Counted from the stretch's first letter, positions 1-12,069 are shown. The stretch: DNA of 64,000 nt from Hymenobacter frigidus (GCF_014640435.1 NZ_BMGY01000014.1:1-64000), one strand, 5' to 3'. Made by a program: numbers and translations. The notes: generated by a model from the sequence alone, not told the origin.

Positions 1-53
1 CTTGAAAAACAGGTACGCCGACCTGACCAAAGTAACAACGCAAAACTAAGTTG

Positions 54-3395
<3,342 letters not shown>

Positions 3396-3469
3396 AAAGA
3401 AAAACGCGTACGCCCTGGGTAATATTTCCTGCTAAGATAATCCGCACTGCCCCACGGCAGGCTACAGCG

Positions 3470-3477
3470 TAAATTTG
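3470..3477 (+). promoter_or_regulatory. Possible -7 box (TAAATTTG) for the glycosyltransferase gene
   Basis: The octamer matches the Bacteroidota -7 consensus TAnnTTTG and lies about 50 bases before the start codon. No TTG is visible at the expected -33 distance, so this is a weak call. Confidence 0.25.
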
Positions 3478-3525
3478 ACCAAAAGTAACTAACGCGGCCC
3501 GGCCCCGGTCCGTTCTCCCACCCCC

Positions 3526-4677
3526 TTGCCGCCTTCTCCCGCGCCGCTGCTGCTCTTCGCCGTTACCACCGACCTGTGCTACGACCAGCGGATGCAGCGC
3601 ATTTGCGGCAGCCTGGCCGCCGCGGGCTACCGCGTGCAGCTGGTGGGCTGGCAGCGGCCGGCCTCGCCCCCGCTCACGCCCCAGCCCTACGCCCAGCACC
3701 GCCTGCGCGGCTGGTTTCAGCACGGCAAGCTGTTTTATTTGGAATACAACCTGCGGCTGTTTTTCTACCTGCTGGGCCAGCGCGCCGCCGCCTGGTGCGC
3801 CTGTGACCTCGACACCGCCCTGCCCGTGTGGCTGCGGGCGCGCCTGGGCGGCCAGCCCTTTGCGTACGATGCCCACGAGCTATTCACGGAAGTACCCGAA
3901 GTGGTGGGCCGCCCGGCCGTGCAGCGCGTATGGCGCTGGATAGAAGGCTTCATCGTGCCGCGTGCCCGGTTGGCCTACACCGTGGGCCCGGCCCTGGCGC
4001 GGGTGTTTGAGCAGCGCTACGGCCGGCCCTTCGCCGTGGTGCGCAACGTGAGCCGCCTGCAAGCGGATGCGCCGCTGCCAGCGGTACCAGTTTCCCCCGG
4101 CGGCTACATTCTCTACCAAGGCGCGCTGAACGCGGGCCGGGGCCTGGAAAACCTGCTCGATGCCATGCCGCAGGTGGCGGGCCGGCTGGTCATTTGCGGC
4201 GAGGGCGACCTGTCGGCGGCCCTGCGCGAACGGGCCGGGCGGCTGGGCTTGCTGGCTACCGGGCAGGTCGAGTTTCGGGGCTTCGTGCTGCCCGAAGCGT
4301 TGCGTGAAGTCACGCGCCACGCTGCCGTGGGCATCATGCTGCTCGAAAACACTGGCCTGAGCTACTACTATTCGCTGGCCAACAAGTTCTTCGACTACGT
4401 GCACGCCGGCATTCCGCAGGTACTCATCGATTTTCCCGAATACCGCGCCCTCAACGAGCAGTTCGACGTGGCCGAGCTGGTAGCCGACCTCGCCCCCGCC
4501 ACGCTGGCCACCGCCCTCAACCGCCTGCTGCGCGAAGACCCCACCCGCTACGAGCACCTGGCCGCGAACTGCCGGCGCGCCGCGCCCCAGCTCAGCTGGC
4601 AGCACGAGGAACGGGAGCTGCTGCGGCTATGGGGAGCAATGGTACCCGTGGTCGATGCGGCGGGGCCACTGCCGTAG
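3526..4677 (+). CDS. Glycosyltransferase family 4-like protein
   Basis: 383 residues. The first Rossmann strand (LLLFAVTTDL) is intact only if translation starts at the TTG at 3526; the first ATG (3591) would remove it, and a stop at 3490 blocks any earlier start. The N-terminal half has the acceptor-side Rossmann fold with YDAHELF near residue 116, and the C-terminal half has a donor-binding fold with GRGLENLLDAM, VICGEGD and SLANKFFDYVHAGIPQV, where GT4 enzymes place the donor-contacting E/D-x7-E region. No signal peptide, so probably a cytosolic enzyme that transfers a sugar to a lipid-linked or surface glycan; the substrate cannot be told from sequence. It is divergent from the sensor kinase and appears monocistronic. 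Confidence 0.85.
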   Translation: MPPSPAPLLLFAVTTDLCYDQRMQRICGSLAAAGYRVQLVGWQRPASPPLTPQPYAQHRLRGWFQHGKLFYLEYNLRLFFYLLGQRAAAWCACDLDTALPVWLRARLGGQPFAYDAHELFTEVPEVVGRPAVQRVWRWIEGFIVPRARLAYTVGPALARVFEQRYGRPFAVVRNVSRLQADAPLPAVPVSPGGYILYQGALNAGRGLENLLDAMPQVAGRLVICGEGDLSAALRERAGRLGLLATGQVEFRGFVLPEALREVTRHAAVGIMLLENTGLSYYYSLANKFFDYVHAGIPQVLIDFPEYRALNEQFDVAELVADLAPATLATALNRLLREDPTRYEHLAANCRRAAPQLSWQHEERELLRLWGAMVPVVDAAGPLP

Positions 4678-4854
4678 CGTTGAGTCACTCAGGGGCTCTT
4701 TGCCTTATGTGACGGTTGAGGATGACTTGCTTTATGGAACGATAACGGGCCCTTATCAACTCCTATCCACAGGACAGTGGCTATTTAAATCACCGTTTTG
4801 GTGCACCAATCTAGTAAACCACCGGTAGGCTCCCACAACAACCATACACGACGA

Positions 4855-5325
4855 ATGAAGGCAAAAACTTTACTATTTCTACTCCTCATTTGCTGCCTGT
4901 CAATATCCCCTTATCGTGGTGTACAAGCACAAAATGCCGCCACCGACAAGCAGGCAATCGCGATGCTCAGGGAATTTTACACCGCGTATATCACCGCGTT
5001 TTCCGAGCTACCCGCGACGGATGCGTTAAAAAAGCTACAGACCCTTCCAAAAAAGTATTGTACGGCTGGTTTGCTGCGCAAAATCAATGCGCAATCTCAG
5101 CAGGGGCACGTAGACGCGGACCCGTTTACGCAATCGCAGGATGTGGATTTGTCGTGGATTAACACCTTAGCGGTGCGCAGAGATGTAAAAAGCGCCAACT
5201 TCTACACGGTCTCTTTGGGGGATGATATTTCCCAGTTTAAGGTGGCCATTCAGTTGACCGTGCTCAAGCAAGGCAATAGTTTCAAAATTGCAGCTATCAG
5301 AAGTTTTAAATACAAGAAGTACTAA
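4855..5325 (+). CDS. Small secreted protein, DUF3828-like
   Basis: 156 residues from the ATG at 4855; a frame extension upstream to 4798 has no signal peptide and is not preferred. Residues 1-25 form a signal peptide (KAKTLLFLLLICCLSIS, cleavage after VQAQ). The mature part has the pattern of the DUF3828 family: a helical start (AIAMLREFYTAYITAF), a KYCT segment, DVDLSW, then a strand-rich end (FKVAIQLTVLKQGNSFKIAAI). Members are exported proteins of unknown function. GC content is lower than in the neighbouring genes. There is no operon partner: about 180 bases separate it from the glycosyltransferase and 600 from the amidase. Confidence 0.7.
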   Translation: MKAKTLLFLLLICCLSISPYRGVQAQNAATDKQAIAMLREFYTAYITAFSELPATDALKKLQTLPKKYCTAGLLRKINAQSQQGHVDADPFTQSQDVDLSWINTLAVRRDVKSANFYTVSLGDDISQFKVAIQLTVLKQGNSFKIAAIRSFKYKKY

Positions 5326-5925
5326 CCGCTCCTTTCGGTGAACGGCAGAAATCAGCCCTTCAATTGGTGGCCAGCTGGCCCCAGTAGGGCGGGGCGAGTT
5401 TAAGAAACCCGTCTACTAATCAAAGTTTACGAAACGCGCCGAGGTGATGAGTTTCGCAAACTCGAAACCAGACGCTTTCCCGGGCCTAGGCAAACAGAAT
5501 TTTAGGGGAAGTGGGGAAGTACCAAAAGCGCCATGCTCATCTTCTTTTCTGTCCCTTGACACAATCTCAGTTCCCGGACACATCTTGGAATCAGAACGAT
5601 TTTGGGCCCTTCCGACCGCTGCGTCCAGCGTGGCACTTTTGCGGTTTGGGGCCTTGTTTTCGGCATTGGCCTTCCTCCCTCAAGAGAGGGCAGGGAAGGT
5701 CATGTTTCGCTGTGCCCTGCATGGGTGAGTTTGTCTAGAAATGACGGATAGAAGAAGGACGTGTATTTCTTCTGTTATGGCAGCAAAATCCAGCGACTCG
5801 TCGCCCGACAAACGGCGTAAATACGCCCAGGTCTTTCGCCAGTTCTAAGGCGATATCCCGCACCCGGTGGACGCGTACCGGAGAACCGCTCTAGCTTTGC
5901 GCCCTTCAACCAGCTTCTGTTTCGC
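5326..5925. other. 600-base stretch without a supported gene
   Basis: Open frames here (for example 5444-5728) have no recognisable domain, signal peptide or start context. A hairpin at about 5670-5699 (CCTTCC-type arm against GGAAGG, interrupted) could end upstream transcription. A 23-codon frame at 5777-5848 is short and unsupported. The right edge carries the amidase promoter box. Confidence 0.5.
5892..5899 (+). promoter_or_regulatory. -7 promoter box TAGCTTTG for the amidase gene
   Basis: Exact match to the Bacteroidota -7 consensus TAnnTTTG, 26 bases before the amidase ATG, implying a short leader. No clear -33 TTG at the usual spacing. Confidence 0.45.
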
Positions 5926-7605
5926 ATGAAAAAACTCCTACCCGCGCTGCTCCTGGGCAGCCTCTGTTTCGGGGCCGGCGCCTGGATGGCCCGCCCTACG
6001 GCCCCCGATGAAATCACGGTGCCCATGCTGCGCACTGCCCAGCAGTTACTTGGGTTAAATTTCAGCGACGCGCAGCTCGACTCCACGCGCCGTAACCTCA
6101 CCGGCTACCGCGACAGCTACGAGGCGCTGCGCAAAATCAGCCTGCCCAATAGCGTGACCCCGGCCGTAGGCTTCGACCCGCGGCCGCTACGTTTGCGCCA
6201 ACCAACCCTTGCCGGAGCCCGCAACGCCGGCAAGCTGCTGCCGCTACCAGGTAAGGTGAAGCTGCCCGCCAACCGCGACGACCTGGCTTTTTACACCGTG
6301 CGGCAGTTGGGCGAGCTGCTGCGCACCAAGCAGCTTTCTTCCGAAGAGTTGACCCAGTTTTGCCTGGCACGGCTGAAAAAATACGACCCCAAGCTGCACT
6401 GCGTCATCACCCTCACCGAGGACCTGGCCCTGCAGCAGGCCCGCCAGGCCGACCAGGAAATCCGGGCCGGCAAGTACCGTGGCCCGCTGCACGGCATTCC
6501 CTACGGTGCCAAGGACTTATTTAGCGCCAAAGGCTACAAAACGACCTGGGGTTCGGTGCCCTACAAAGACCAGACCCTGAACGAGGACGCGGCCGTGGTG
6601 GAGCGCCTGCGCGAAGCCGGAGCCGTGCTGGTGGCCAAGCTCACGCTAGGCGAGCTGGCGCAGGGCGACGTCTGGTTCGGCGAAAAAACCCGCACGCCCT
6701 GGGACATCACCAAGGGTTCCAGCGGCTCGTCGGCGGGGTCGGCCTCGGCGGTGGCGGCCGGGCTGGTGCCGTTTGCCATCGGCACCGAAACGTTGGGCTC
6801 CATCGTCAGCCCGAGCACGGCTTGCGGCGTCACGGGCCTGCGCCCCACCTACGGCCGCGTGAGCCGCGCCGGGGCCATGGCCCTGAGCTGGACCATGGAC
6901 AAAGCCGGCCCCCTGGCCCGCACCGCCGAAGACTGCGCCCTGGTGCTGGCCGCCCTCACCGCCGCCGGCCCCGATGCCCGCGATGCCGCCACTCTGCTGG
7001 CTCCGAACACCTTCCGCTACGCCTTCGACACCAGCGTGAAGAAGCTGCGCGTGGGCTACCTCAAGGCGGCATTCGACCAGAATTACGCCACCAAAGCCAA
7101 CGACCAGGCCAGCCTCGACGTGCTGCGCAAGCTCGGCGTGGAGCTGGTGCCCATTGAGCTGCCTGCCATCGCGCCCGGTGCCCTGCGCTTCGTGCTCACG
7201 GCCGAGGGCGCGGCGGCGTTCGACGACCTCACCCGCTCGGGCCGCGATGGCCAGATGGTGCTGCAAAACCGCTCGGCCTGGCCCAATACCTTCCGCTCCT
7301 CACGCTTTATTCCGGCCGTCGAATACCTGCAGGCCCAGCGCGTGCGCAGCCTGCTCATCGAGCAGATGGACGAAAAGCTGAAGGGCCTCGATGCCTACAT
7401 CGCCCCGTCCTTCAGCGCCAACCTCACGCTCACCAACCTCACCGGCCACCCGGCCATTGCCCTGCCCAACGGCTTCACGGCCGCTGGCTTGCCCACCACC
7501 ATCACCTTCATGGGCCAGCTCTACGAAGAAGGCAAGCTCCTGGCCCTGGCCAAAGCCTATCAGGACGCCACTGAATTCGACGAGAAGCACCCCGTTCTTC
7601 AGTAA
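5926..7605 (+). CDS. Secreted amidase, amidase-signature family
   Basis: 559 residues, ATG start. Residues 1-22 are a signal peptide or N-terminal anchor (KKLLPALLLGSLCFGAGAW), so the enzyme probably acts in the periplasm. The amidase-signature fold fills about 115-550: catalytic Lys196 in PYGAKD, the Ser/Gly-rich loop GSSGSSAGSASA (265-274) with the bridging Ser, and the nucleophile Ser292 in GTETLGSIVSP. It resembles GatA, but no gatB or gatC is nearby and the protein is exported, so it is not the tRNA amidotransferase subunit; hydrolysis of an amide in a peptide, cell-wall fragment or xenobiotic is inferred. The gene has its own -7 box and is followed by a palindromic repeat, so it looks monocistronic. 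Confidence 0.88.
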   Translation: MKKLLPALLLGSLCFGAGAWMARPTAPDEITVPMLRTAQQLLGLNFSDAQLDSTRRNLTGYRDSYEALRKISLPNSVTPAVGFDPRPLRLRQPTLAGARNAGKLLPLPGKVKLPANRDDLAFYTVRQLGELLRTKQLSSEELTQFCLARLKKYDPKLHCVITLTEDLALQQARQADQEIRAGKYRGPLHGIPYGAKDLFSAKGYKTTWGSVPYKDQTLNEDAAVVERLREAGAVLVAKLTLGELAQGDVWFGEKTRTPWDITKGSSGSSAGSASAVAAGLVPFAIGTETLGSIVSPSTACGVTGLRPTYGRVSRAGAMALSWTMDKAGPLARTAEDCALVLAALTAAGPDARDAATLLAPNTFRYAFDTSVKKLRVGYLKAAFDQNYATKANDQASLDVLRKLGVELVPIELPAIAPGALRFVLTAEGAAAFDDLTRSGRDGQMVLQNRSAWPNTFRSSRFIPAVEYLQAQRVRSLLIEQMDEKLKGLDAYIAPSFSANLTLTNLTGHPAIALPNGFTAAGLPTTITFMGQLYEEGKLLALAKAYQDATEFDEKHPVLQ

Positions 7606-7618
7606 TAATGTACCCAGA

Positions 7619-7722
7619 AACGTCATGTCGAGCGTAGCCGAGACATCTTGCTCGGGGTAGTAATCTAATCGAATGAGTTACTGCTGCACGCGAGATGTCT
7701 CGGCTACGCTCGACATGACGTT
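7619..7722. repeat. Intergenic palindromic repeat, CGTCATGTCGAGC family, copy 1
   Basis: Two perfect 30-base arms (7619-7648 and 7693-7722) in inverted orientation around a 44-base loop. The arms read AACGTCATGTCGAGC onward to GAGACATCT. The same family recurs at 8718, 23154, 33803, 44224 and 60053. It may also end transcription after the amidase gene. Confidence 0.85.
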
Positions 7723-7778
7723 CCCCAAGTTCTTCGTTCTACTTCCTTCGTTCCTCTTTCTTCGTTCAGCGCAGCGTT

Positions 7779-8717
7779 TTGCTTCCCTCCTACCTCCTCG
7801 CTCAACTCACGCCCACGGCGGCCGACCCGCGCCCGGTGCTGTTCACCGTTGCCGGCCCTACCGCCGTGGGTAAAACGGCCTTGTGTGTGCAGTTGGCCCA
7901 GCAGTTTCAAACCGAAATTGTATCGGCCGACTCGCGGCAGTTTTTTCGGGAGTTGAGCATCGGCACGGCCAAGCCCACGCCCGCCGAAATGCAGGGTGTG
8001 GCGCATCATTTCATCGACAGCCACAGCATCGGCGAAGATTATAGCGCGGGGCGCTTTGCCACCGATTGCCTGGCCCTGCTAACCGAGCTGTTCCAAAAGC
8101 ACCCGCTGGTCATTCTCACCGGCGGCTCGGGCCTTTATGTGCAGGCCGTTACCGATGGGTTGGATGAGCTGCCCAGCGTGCCGCCCGAAGTCCGTGCCCT
8201 GCTGCACGCCGAGCTGGCCGCCCACGGCCTCTCCCACTTAGTGGCCGAGCTGGCCGAAACCGACCCCGTGGCCCACGCCCGCATCGACCAGCAAAACCCG
8301 CAGCGCGTGGTGCGCGCCTTGGAAATTACCCGCGCCACGGGCCAGCCGTTTTCCAGCTTCCACACCGCCGGCCCACCCGCCGAAAACCCGCTGTTTCGCA
8401 ACGTGAAAGTGGCCCTCACCCGCGAGCGGGAAGCGCTGTATCAGCGCATCAACCTGCGCGTGGAGCATATGCTGGCCGCCGGATTGGTGGACGAGGTGCG
8501 CGCCGTGCTGCCCTACCGCCACCACCACGCCCTGCAAACGGTGGGCTATCAGGAGATATTCGGCTACCTCGACGGCAACTACGACTGGACCGAAGCCGTG
8601 CGCCTGTTGCAGCGCAATACCCGGCGCTACGCCAAGCGCCAGCTTACGTGGTTGCGGCGGGATGCGGCGTACCAGTGGGTGGAATTAGGTGGCGGGGCAG
8701 TGAAGGATAATCGATAA
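7779..8717 (+). CDS. miaA: tRNA dimethylallyltransferase
   Basis: 312 residues. Transfers a dimethylallyl group to N6 of A37 in tRNAs that read UNN codons. The P-loop GPTAVGKT, the SADSRQ segment and GGSGLYVQAV are diagnostic, as is the C-terminal NTRRYAKRQLTWLRR basic tail that contacts tRNA. Length fits the family (about 300). The start is uncertain: no ATG precedes the P-loop in frame, so the TTG at 7779 is used; a GTG just before VLFTVAGPTAVGKT is an alternative. The gene lies between two copies of the same palindromic repeat and is probably transcribed alone. Cytosolic. Confidence 0.93.
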   Translation: MLPSYLLAQLTPTAADPRPVLFTVAGPTAVGKTALCVQLAQQFQTEIVSADSRQFFRELSIGTAKPTPAEMQGVAHHFIDSHSIGEDYSAGRFATDCLALLTELFQKHPLVILTGGSGLYVQAVTDGLDELPSVPPEVRALLHAELAAHGLSHLVAELAETDPVAHARIDQQNPQRVVRALEITRATGQPFSSFHTAGPPAENPLFRNVKVALTREREALYQRINLRVEHMLAAGLVDEVRAVLPYRHHHALQTVGYQEIFGYLDGNYDWTEAVRLLQRNTRRYAKRQLTWLRRDAAYQWVELGGGAVKDNR

Positions 8718-8836
8718 GAACGTCATGTCGAGCTTACCGAGACATCTCGCGCGCACCGTGGAACCGAAGGCAGGCGGAGCCAACGACTGGGTTACTGCCC
8801 CACGCGAGATGTCTCGGCAAGCTCGACATGACGTTC
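8718..8836. repeat. Intergenic palindromic repeat, CGTCATGTCGAGC family, copy 2
   Basis: Inverted 33-base arms at 8718-8750 and 8804-8836 differ at one position. It lies between the convergent miaA and pfkA genes, where it could act as a bidirectional terminator. Confidence 0.85.
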
Positions 8837-8859
8837 TCTTTACCTTGTTATTACCTCAC

Positions 8860-9831
8860 TCAAACCGATAGGATTTCCACCATCCGCATGAAGCTCTGGT
8901 TGATGAGCTTCTTTTTGTTGATGGTGTCGATAAAGGGCGTGTACACCAGCTTCTTGTCGATGATGCCGGCCATGACGTTGCGCATGCCGTTCATGAGGCC
9001 TTCCACGGCGGCGATGCCGATTTGGGAGCCCAGCAGACGGTCGGCAGCCGTGGGCGAGCCGCCGCGCTGGATGTGGCCAATTACCGTGACGCGGGTGTCG
9101 AGCTGCGGAATGGCTTCCTTCACGCGGGCGGCCACGTTGGTGGCGTTGCCTTCCTCCTCGCCTTCGGCCACGATGACGATGAACGAGGTTTTGGAGCGTT
9201 TCCAACCCGTTTGCAAGGTATCGACCACGACATCGACGCTCATTTGGGTTTCGGGAATCATCACGATTTCGGCCCCGCCGCCGATGGCGCACGGGATGGC
9301 GATGTAGCCCGAGTCGCGGCCCATTACTTCCACGAAAAAGCAGCGGTCGTGCGAGTCGGCCGTGTCCCGGATTTTGTCGATGCAGTCGAGCGCCGTGTTC
9401 ACGGCCGTGTCGTAGCCAATGGTGTAATCGGTGCCGTAGAGGTCGTTGTCAATGGTACCGGGCGCACCCACGGTGGGAATGCCAAACTCTTCCTCAAAAA
9501 TCATGGCCCCGGTGAACGTACCGTTGCCGCCAATGGCCACCAGGCCCTCAATGCCGTTGTTCACCAACTGGTCGAAGGCCTGCTGGCGGCCTTCCTTGGT
9601 CATGAATTTCTGGCTGCGGGCCGATTTCAAAATCGTACCGCCCTTCTGCACCGTGTTCGACACCGAGGCCGAATCGAGCCGCACAAACTCGCCCTTAATC
9701 ATGCCGCTGAAGCCGCGCATGATGCCGTACACCTCCAACCCGTGGTAGGTAGCGGTGCGCACCACGGCCCGAATGGCCGCGTTCATGCCGGGCGAATCGC
9801 CGCCGCTGGTAAAAACTCCAATTCTCTTCAT
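8860..9831 (-). CDS. pfkA: 6-phosphofructokinase (ATP-type signature)
   Basis: 323 residues from the ATG at 9831, which begins MKRIGVFTSGGDSPGMNAA; an upstream extension is not family-like. Phosphorylates fructose 6-phosphate in glycolysis. Gly in PGTIDND (the position that is Lys in PPi enzymes) points to ATP as donor, and the catalytic base Asp of TIDND is present, as are EVMGRDSG and GHIQRGGSP. The odd feature is residue 103: the normally invariant Asp of GGDG(S/T), which coordinates Mg-ATP, is Asn here (GGNGTF; codon AAC at 9525-9523). Whether this is typical of the lineage cannot be judged from one sequence. Monocistronic. Confidence 0.93.
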   Translation of the reverse strand: MKRIGVFTSGGDSPGMNAAIRAVVRTATYHGLEVYGIMRGFSGMIKGEFVRLDSASVSNTVQKGGTILKSARSQKFMTKEGRQQAFDQLVNNGIEGLVAIGGNGTFTGAMIFEEEFGIPTVGAPGTIDNDLYGTDYTIGYDTAVNTALDCIDKIRDTADSHDRCFFVEVMGRDSGYIAIPCAIGGGAEIVMIPETQMSVDVVVDTLQTGWKRSKTSFIVIVAEGEEEGNATNVAARVKEAIPQLDTRVTVIGHIQRGGSPTAADRLLGSQIGIAAVEGLMNGMRNVMAGIIDKKLVYTPFIDTINKKKLINQSFMRMVEILSV

Positions 9832-10186
9832 CTTACTATTTATTAATCCAGCGGATGCGCAAATGGCAGCCAAACCTCGCAAAGTTCGCGAAATGAATGC
9901 AAATTTTCACCCTCCCTTTCACATTACTCGTTTAGATGCTGGAATGAATCTGTAGTAATACGGGCCTGAGTACGCCGAAGCTGGCCCTGCACCCGCTTCA
10001 ATACACCCATCCAGCGGTCGGCAGGCACTATTACCGAGGATACCGGAGCATCTTTATGTTCAGGTTATCTTTTTTTTACATTTCGCGTGTCCGACGGATA
10101 GCAACTAGCTGTTTTCCGTGTATCTTACCTCAACATTTGGCCCACTGGCCGTTAACTTATTTCCCACCACTTAATTCCCACGTTAT
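9832..10186. other. 355-base divergent intergenic region (pfkA / TerB-like gene)
   Basis: Must hold the promoters of both flanking genes, but no clear TTG/TAnnTTTG pair is visible. A short minus-strand frame ends at 9924 (28 codons from ATG 10010, 34 codons from GTG 10028); it is Arg/Gln-rich with no known motif and is not called as a gene. Confidence 0.4.
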
Positions 10187-10648
10187 ATGTTCGGTTTTTT
10201 CGAAAATGAGCAGGCCAAAAAAATTAAGGGTCACCTGTTAAACCTCGCCGCGCTTGCCAAAGCCGATGGACACATCGACGAGCGGGAAATGAAGTTTATC
10301 ATTTCCGTGGGCAAGAAAAACGGCATCAGCTCCTCGGAGGTACAGGCGTTGGTATCGGGCTCCAAAGAAGGCAGTACCGACCTGCCCACCAACGACTCAG
10401 AGCGGTTCGACCAGATTTTTGACTTGGTTGATATGATGTTGGCCGACGGTATCGTGGATGAGACGGAAATGGACTTCTGCATCATAATGGCCGAGAAGCT
10501 GGGCTTCCGCAAAGCCATTGTGGGCGTGCTGGTGCGCAAAATTTCGCAAGGCGTGAAGGACGGCCAGCCCCGCGAGCGCATCAAAGAAGAATCAAATTCT
10601 TTTCTGAATTACAACGAATTACCTCGCCCCACGGTCGATATCAACTAG
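10187..10648 (+). CDS. TerB-like (tellurite resistance B family) protein
   Basis: 153 residues, ATG start. The all-helical TerB fold is recognisable from two acidic, metal-binding-like repeats: AKADGHIDEREMKFI (about 24-38) and LADGIVDETEMDFC (about 86-99), each DG-x-(I/V)-(D/E)-E-x-EM. This duplicated pattern is typical of TerB-like proteins, which occur in tellurite/stress loci and as free-standing cytosolic proteins. No other ter genes lie nearby, so a role in tellurite resistance should not be assumed. The C-terminal tail (about 125-153) is polar. It is followed by a terminator-like hairpin shared with the convergent aminotransferase gene. Confidence 0.75.
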   Translation: MFGFFENEQAKKIKGHLLNLAALAKADGHIDEREMKFIISVGKKNGISSSEVQALVSGSKEGSTDLPTNDSERFDQIFDLVDMMLADGIVDETEMDFCIIMAEKLGFRKAIVGVLVRKISQGVKDGQPRERIKEESNSFLNYNELPRPTVDIN

Positions 10649-10689
10649 CTTATTCAACGGCATTTGTCGGCCGTGGCCGCAAGCGCATG

Positions 10690-10734
10690 GGCCCGTCGCC
10701 ACTTCCTCATTCGAGGAAAGCCGACGGGCCTTTT
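10690..10734. terminator. Bidirectional terminator-like hairpin
   Basis: GCCCGTCG at 10691-10698 pairs with CGACGGGC at 10722-10729, with an inner CTTCCTC/GAGGAAAG pairing, followed by TTTT. It lies between the convergent TerB-like and aminotransferase genes. Confidence 0.7.
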
Positions 10735-10757
10735 GCGTGGCCAGTGGTAGCCGCCGC

Positions 10758-11954
10758 TTACTGGCCCGTGATGTGCGCGATGGCCCGCAGCAGAGCCGCG
10801 CAGGCCTCGTCAATCTCGGCGTCGGTGATGATGAGCGGCGGGGCCAGCCGCAGAGAGTTGTCGCAGAACAGGAACCAGTCGGTCAGAATGCCTTCGTGGG
10901 CCAGGGCGTGGTCGATGATGGGCTTGAGGACGGCGAAGGAGTCGAACTCCACCGCCAGGAGCAGGCCGCAGCCCCGCACGTCCCGGATGGCCGGGTGCCG
11001 TAGCTGCGCCCGAAACCGCGCTGCTTTCGCGGCTACGCCCTCGGCCAGCTTTTCGTCCTGCATTACTTGCAGCGTGGCCAGCGCCGCCGCGCAGCTCACC
11101 GGATGCCCGCCAAACGTGGTGCAATGGCCCAAAATCGGGTTGGTTTTGAAGCCCGACATGATTTCCGTGCTCGAAATGAAGGCCCCAATGGGCATGCCGC
11201 CGCCCATGCCCTTGGCACAAACCAGAATATCGGGCTCGATACCGAACTGCTCGAAGGCCCACATGGTGCCGGTGCGCCCGTAGCCGCATTGGATTTCGTC
11301 GAGGATGAGCAAGGCACCCACTTCCCGGCAGCGACGGCGCAGGGCCGGCAGGTAGTACGGCGTGGGTACCCGCACGCCGGCCTCGCCCTGCACGGTTTCG
11401 ATGACGACGGCCGCCGTGCGCTCGGTTATCAGGGCCAGGTCGGCAAAATCGTTGTGCCGGATGTGGCGAACGTCGGGCAGCAGCGGCCGGAAGCTGTTCT
11501 TGAAATCCTCGGAACCGGTGATGGAGAGCGCACCGTGTGTGGAGCCGTGGTAAGCGTTGAGGCAGGAAATAAGCTCGGTGCGGCCGGTGTGGCGCTTGGC
11601 CAGCTTCAACGCGCCCTCGATGGCCTCGGTACCGGAGTTGGTGAAAAATACCGAATCCAGGTGCGCGGGCAAGGTCTGATGGATGGCCTCGGCCAGCTGG
11701 GCGGGCACGGCCTGCACCAGCTCGCCGTACACCATCAGGTGCAGGTACTTATCGAGCTGCGCCTGAATGCCGGCCAGCACGCGCGGGTGGCGGTGGCCCA
11801 CGTTGCTCACGCCAATGCCCGAAATCAGGTCGAGGTAGCGGCGGCCGTCGGGGCCGTACATGTAGACGCCTTCAGCCCGCTCAATTTCCAGCAGCAGCGG
11901 GAAGTCAGAAGTTTGGGCCTGGTGGCGGAGGAATAGCTGGCGGGGTGTGAGCAT
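10758..11954 (-). CDS. Class III PLP-dependent aminotransferase
   Basis: 398 residues from the ATG at 11954. Fold type I, class III (ornithine/acetylornithine/4-aminobutyrate aminotransferase group): NSGTEAIEGALKLAKRHTGR (PLP phosphate region, about 107-126), NAYHGSTHGALS, the Asp-containing LILDEIQCGYGRTG, and the Schiff-base Lys in ILVCAKGMGGGMPIGA (about 250). The C-terminal NSLRLAPPLIIT matches the substrate carboxylate-binding Arg region. The exact amine donor is not decidable; no arginine or lysine biosynthesis genes are adjacent, which argues against calling it ArgD. Cytosolic. A strong hairpin upstream separates it from the Spy-like gene. Confidence 0.88.
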   Translation of the reverse strand: MLTPRQLFLRHQAQTSDFPLLLEIERAEGVYMYGPDGRRYLDLISGIGVSNVGHRHPRVLAGIQAQLDKYLHLMVYGELVQAVPAQLAEAIHQTLPAHLDSVFFTNSGTEAIEGALKLAKRHTGRTELISCLNAYHGSTHGALSITGSEDFKNSFRPLLPDVRHIRHNDFADLALITERTAAVVIETVQGEAGVRVPTPYYLPALRRRCREVGALLILDEIQCGYGRTGTMWAFEQFGIEPDILVCAKGMGGGMPIGAFISSTEIMSGFKTNPILGHCTTFGGHPVSCAAALATLQVMQDEKLAEGVAAKAARFRAQLRHPAIRDVRGCGLLLAVEFDSFAVLKPIIDHALAHEGILTDWFLFCDNSLRLAPPLIITDAEIDEACAALLRAIAHITGQ

Positions 11955-12010
11955 CAAGTGGTTGTCGTATTTGGGGTCGAAATGGCGTCACTCGTCTATC
12001 ACACCAAGTA

Positions 12011-12069
12011 CAGCGAAGCACCTGGTTGGGCTCCCAGGATTTTTGCGAACGTGATAAGGTGCTTCGCTG
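12011..12069. repeat. Imperfect inverted repeat in the aminotransferase leader
   Basis: CAGCGAAGCACCT at 12011-12023 is repeated in inverse at 12057-12069, with weaker pairing extending outward. It resembles the longer palindromic repeats elsewhere in the window but has only this core in common. Confidence 0.5.

Noticed and set aside
5444-5728. 94-codon gene upstream of the amidase
   Set aside because: No recognisable motif, atypical codon use for this genome, and a hairpin lies within its 3' part.
5926-7605. GatA subunit of the tRNA amidotransferase
   Set aside because: There is a clear export signal and no gatB or gatC nearby; the protein has an extra N-terminal region before the amidase domain.
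8860-9831. PPi-dependent phosphofructokinase
   Set aside because: The position that is Lys in PPi enzymes is Gly here (PGTIDND), and the second Gly of GGNG is not Asp. The Asn at 103 does not match the PPi type either.
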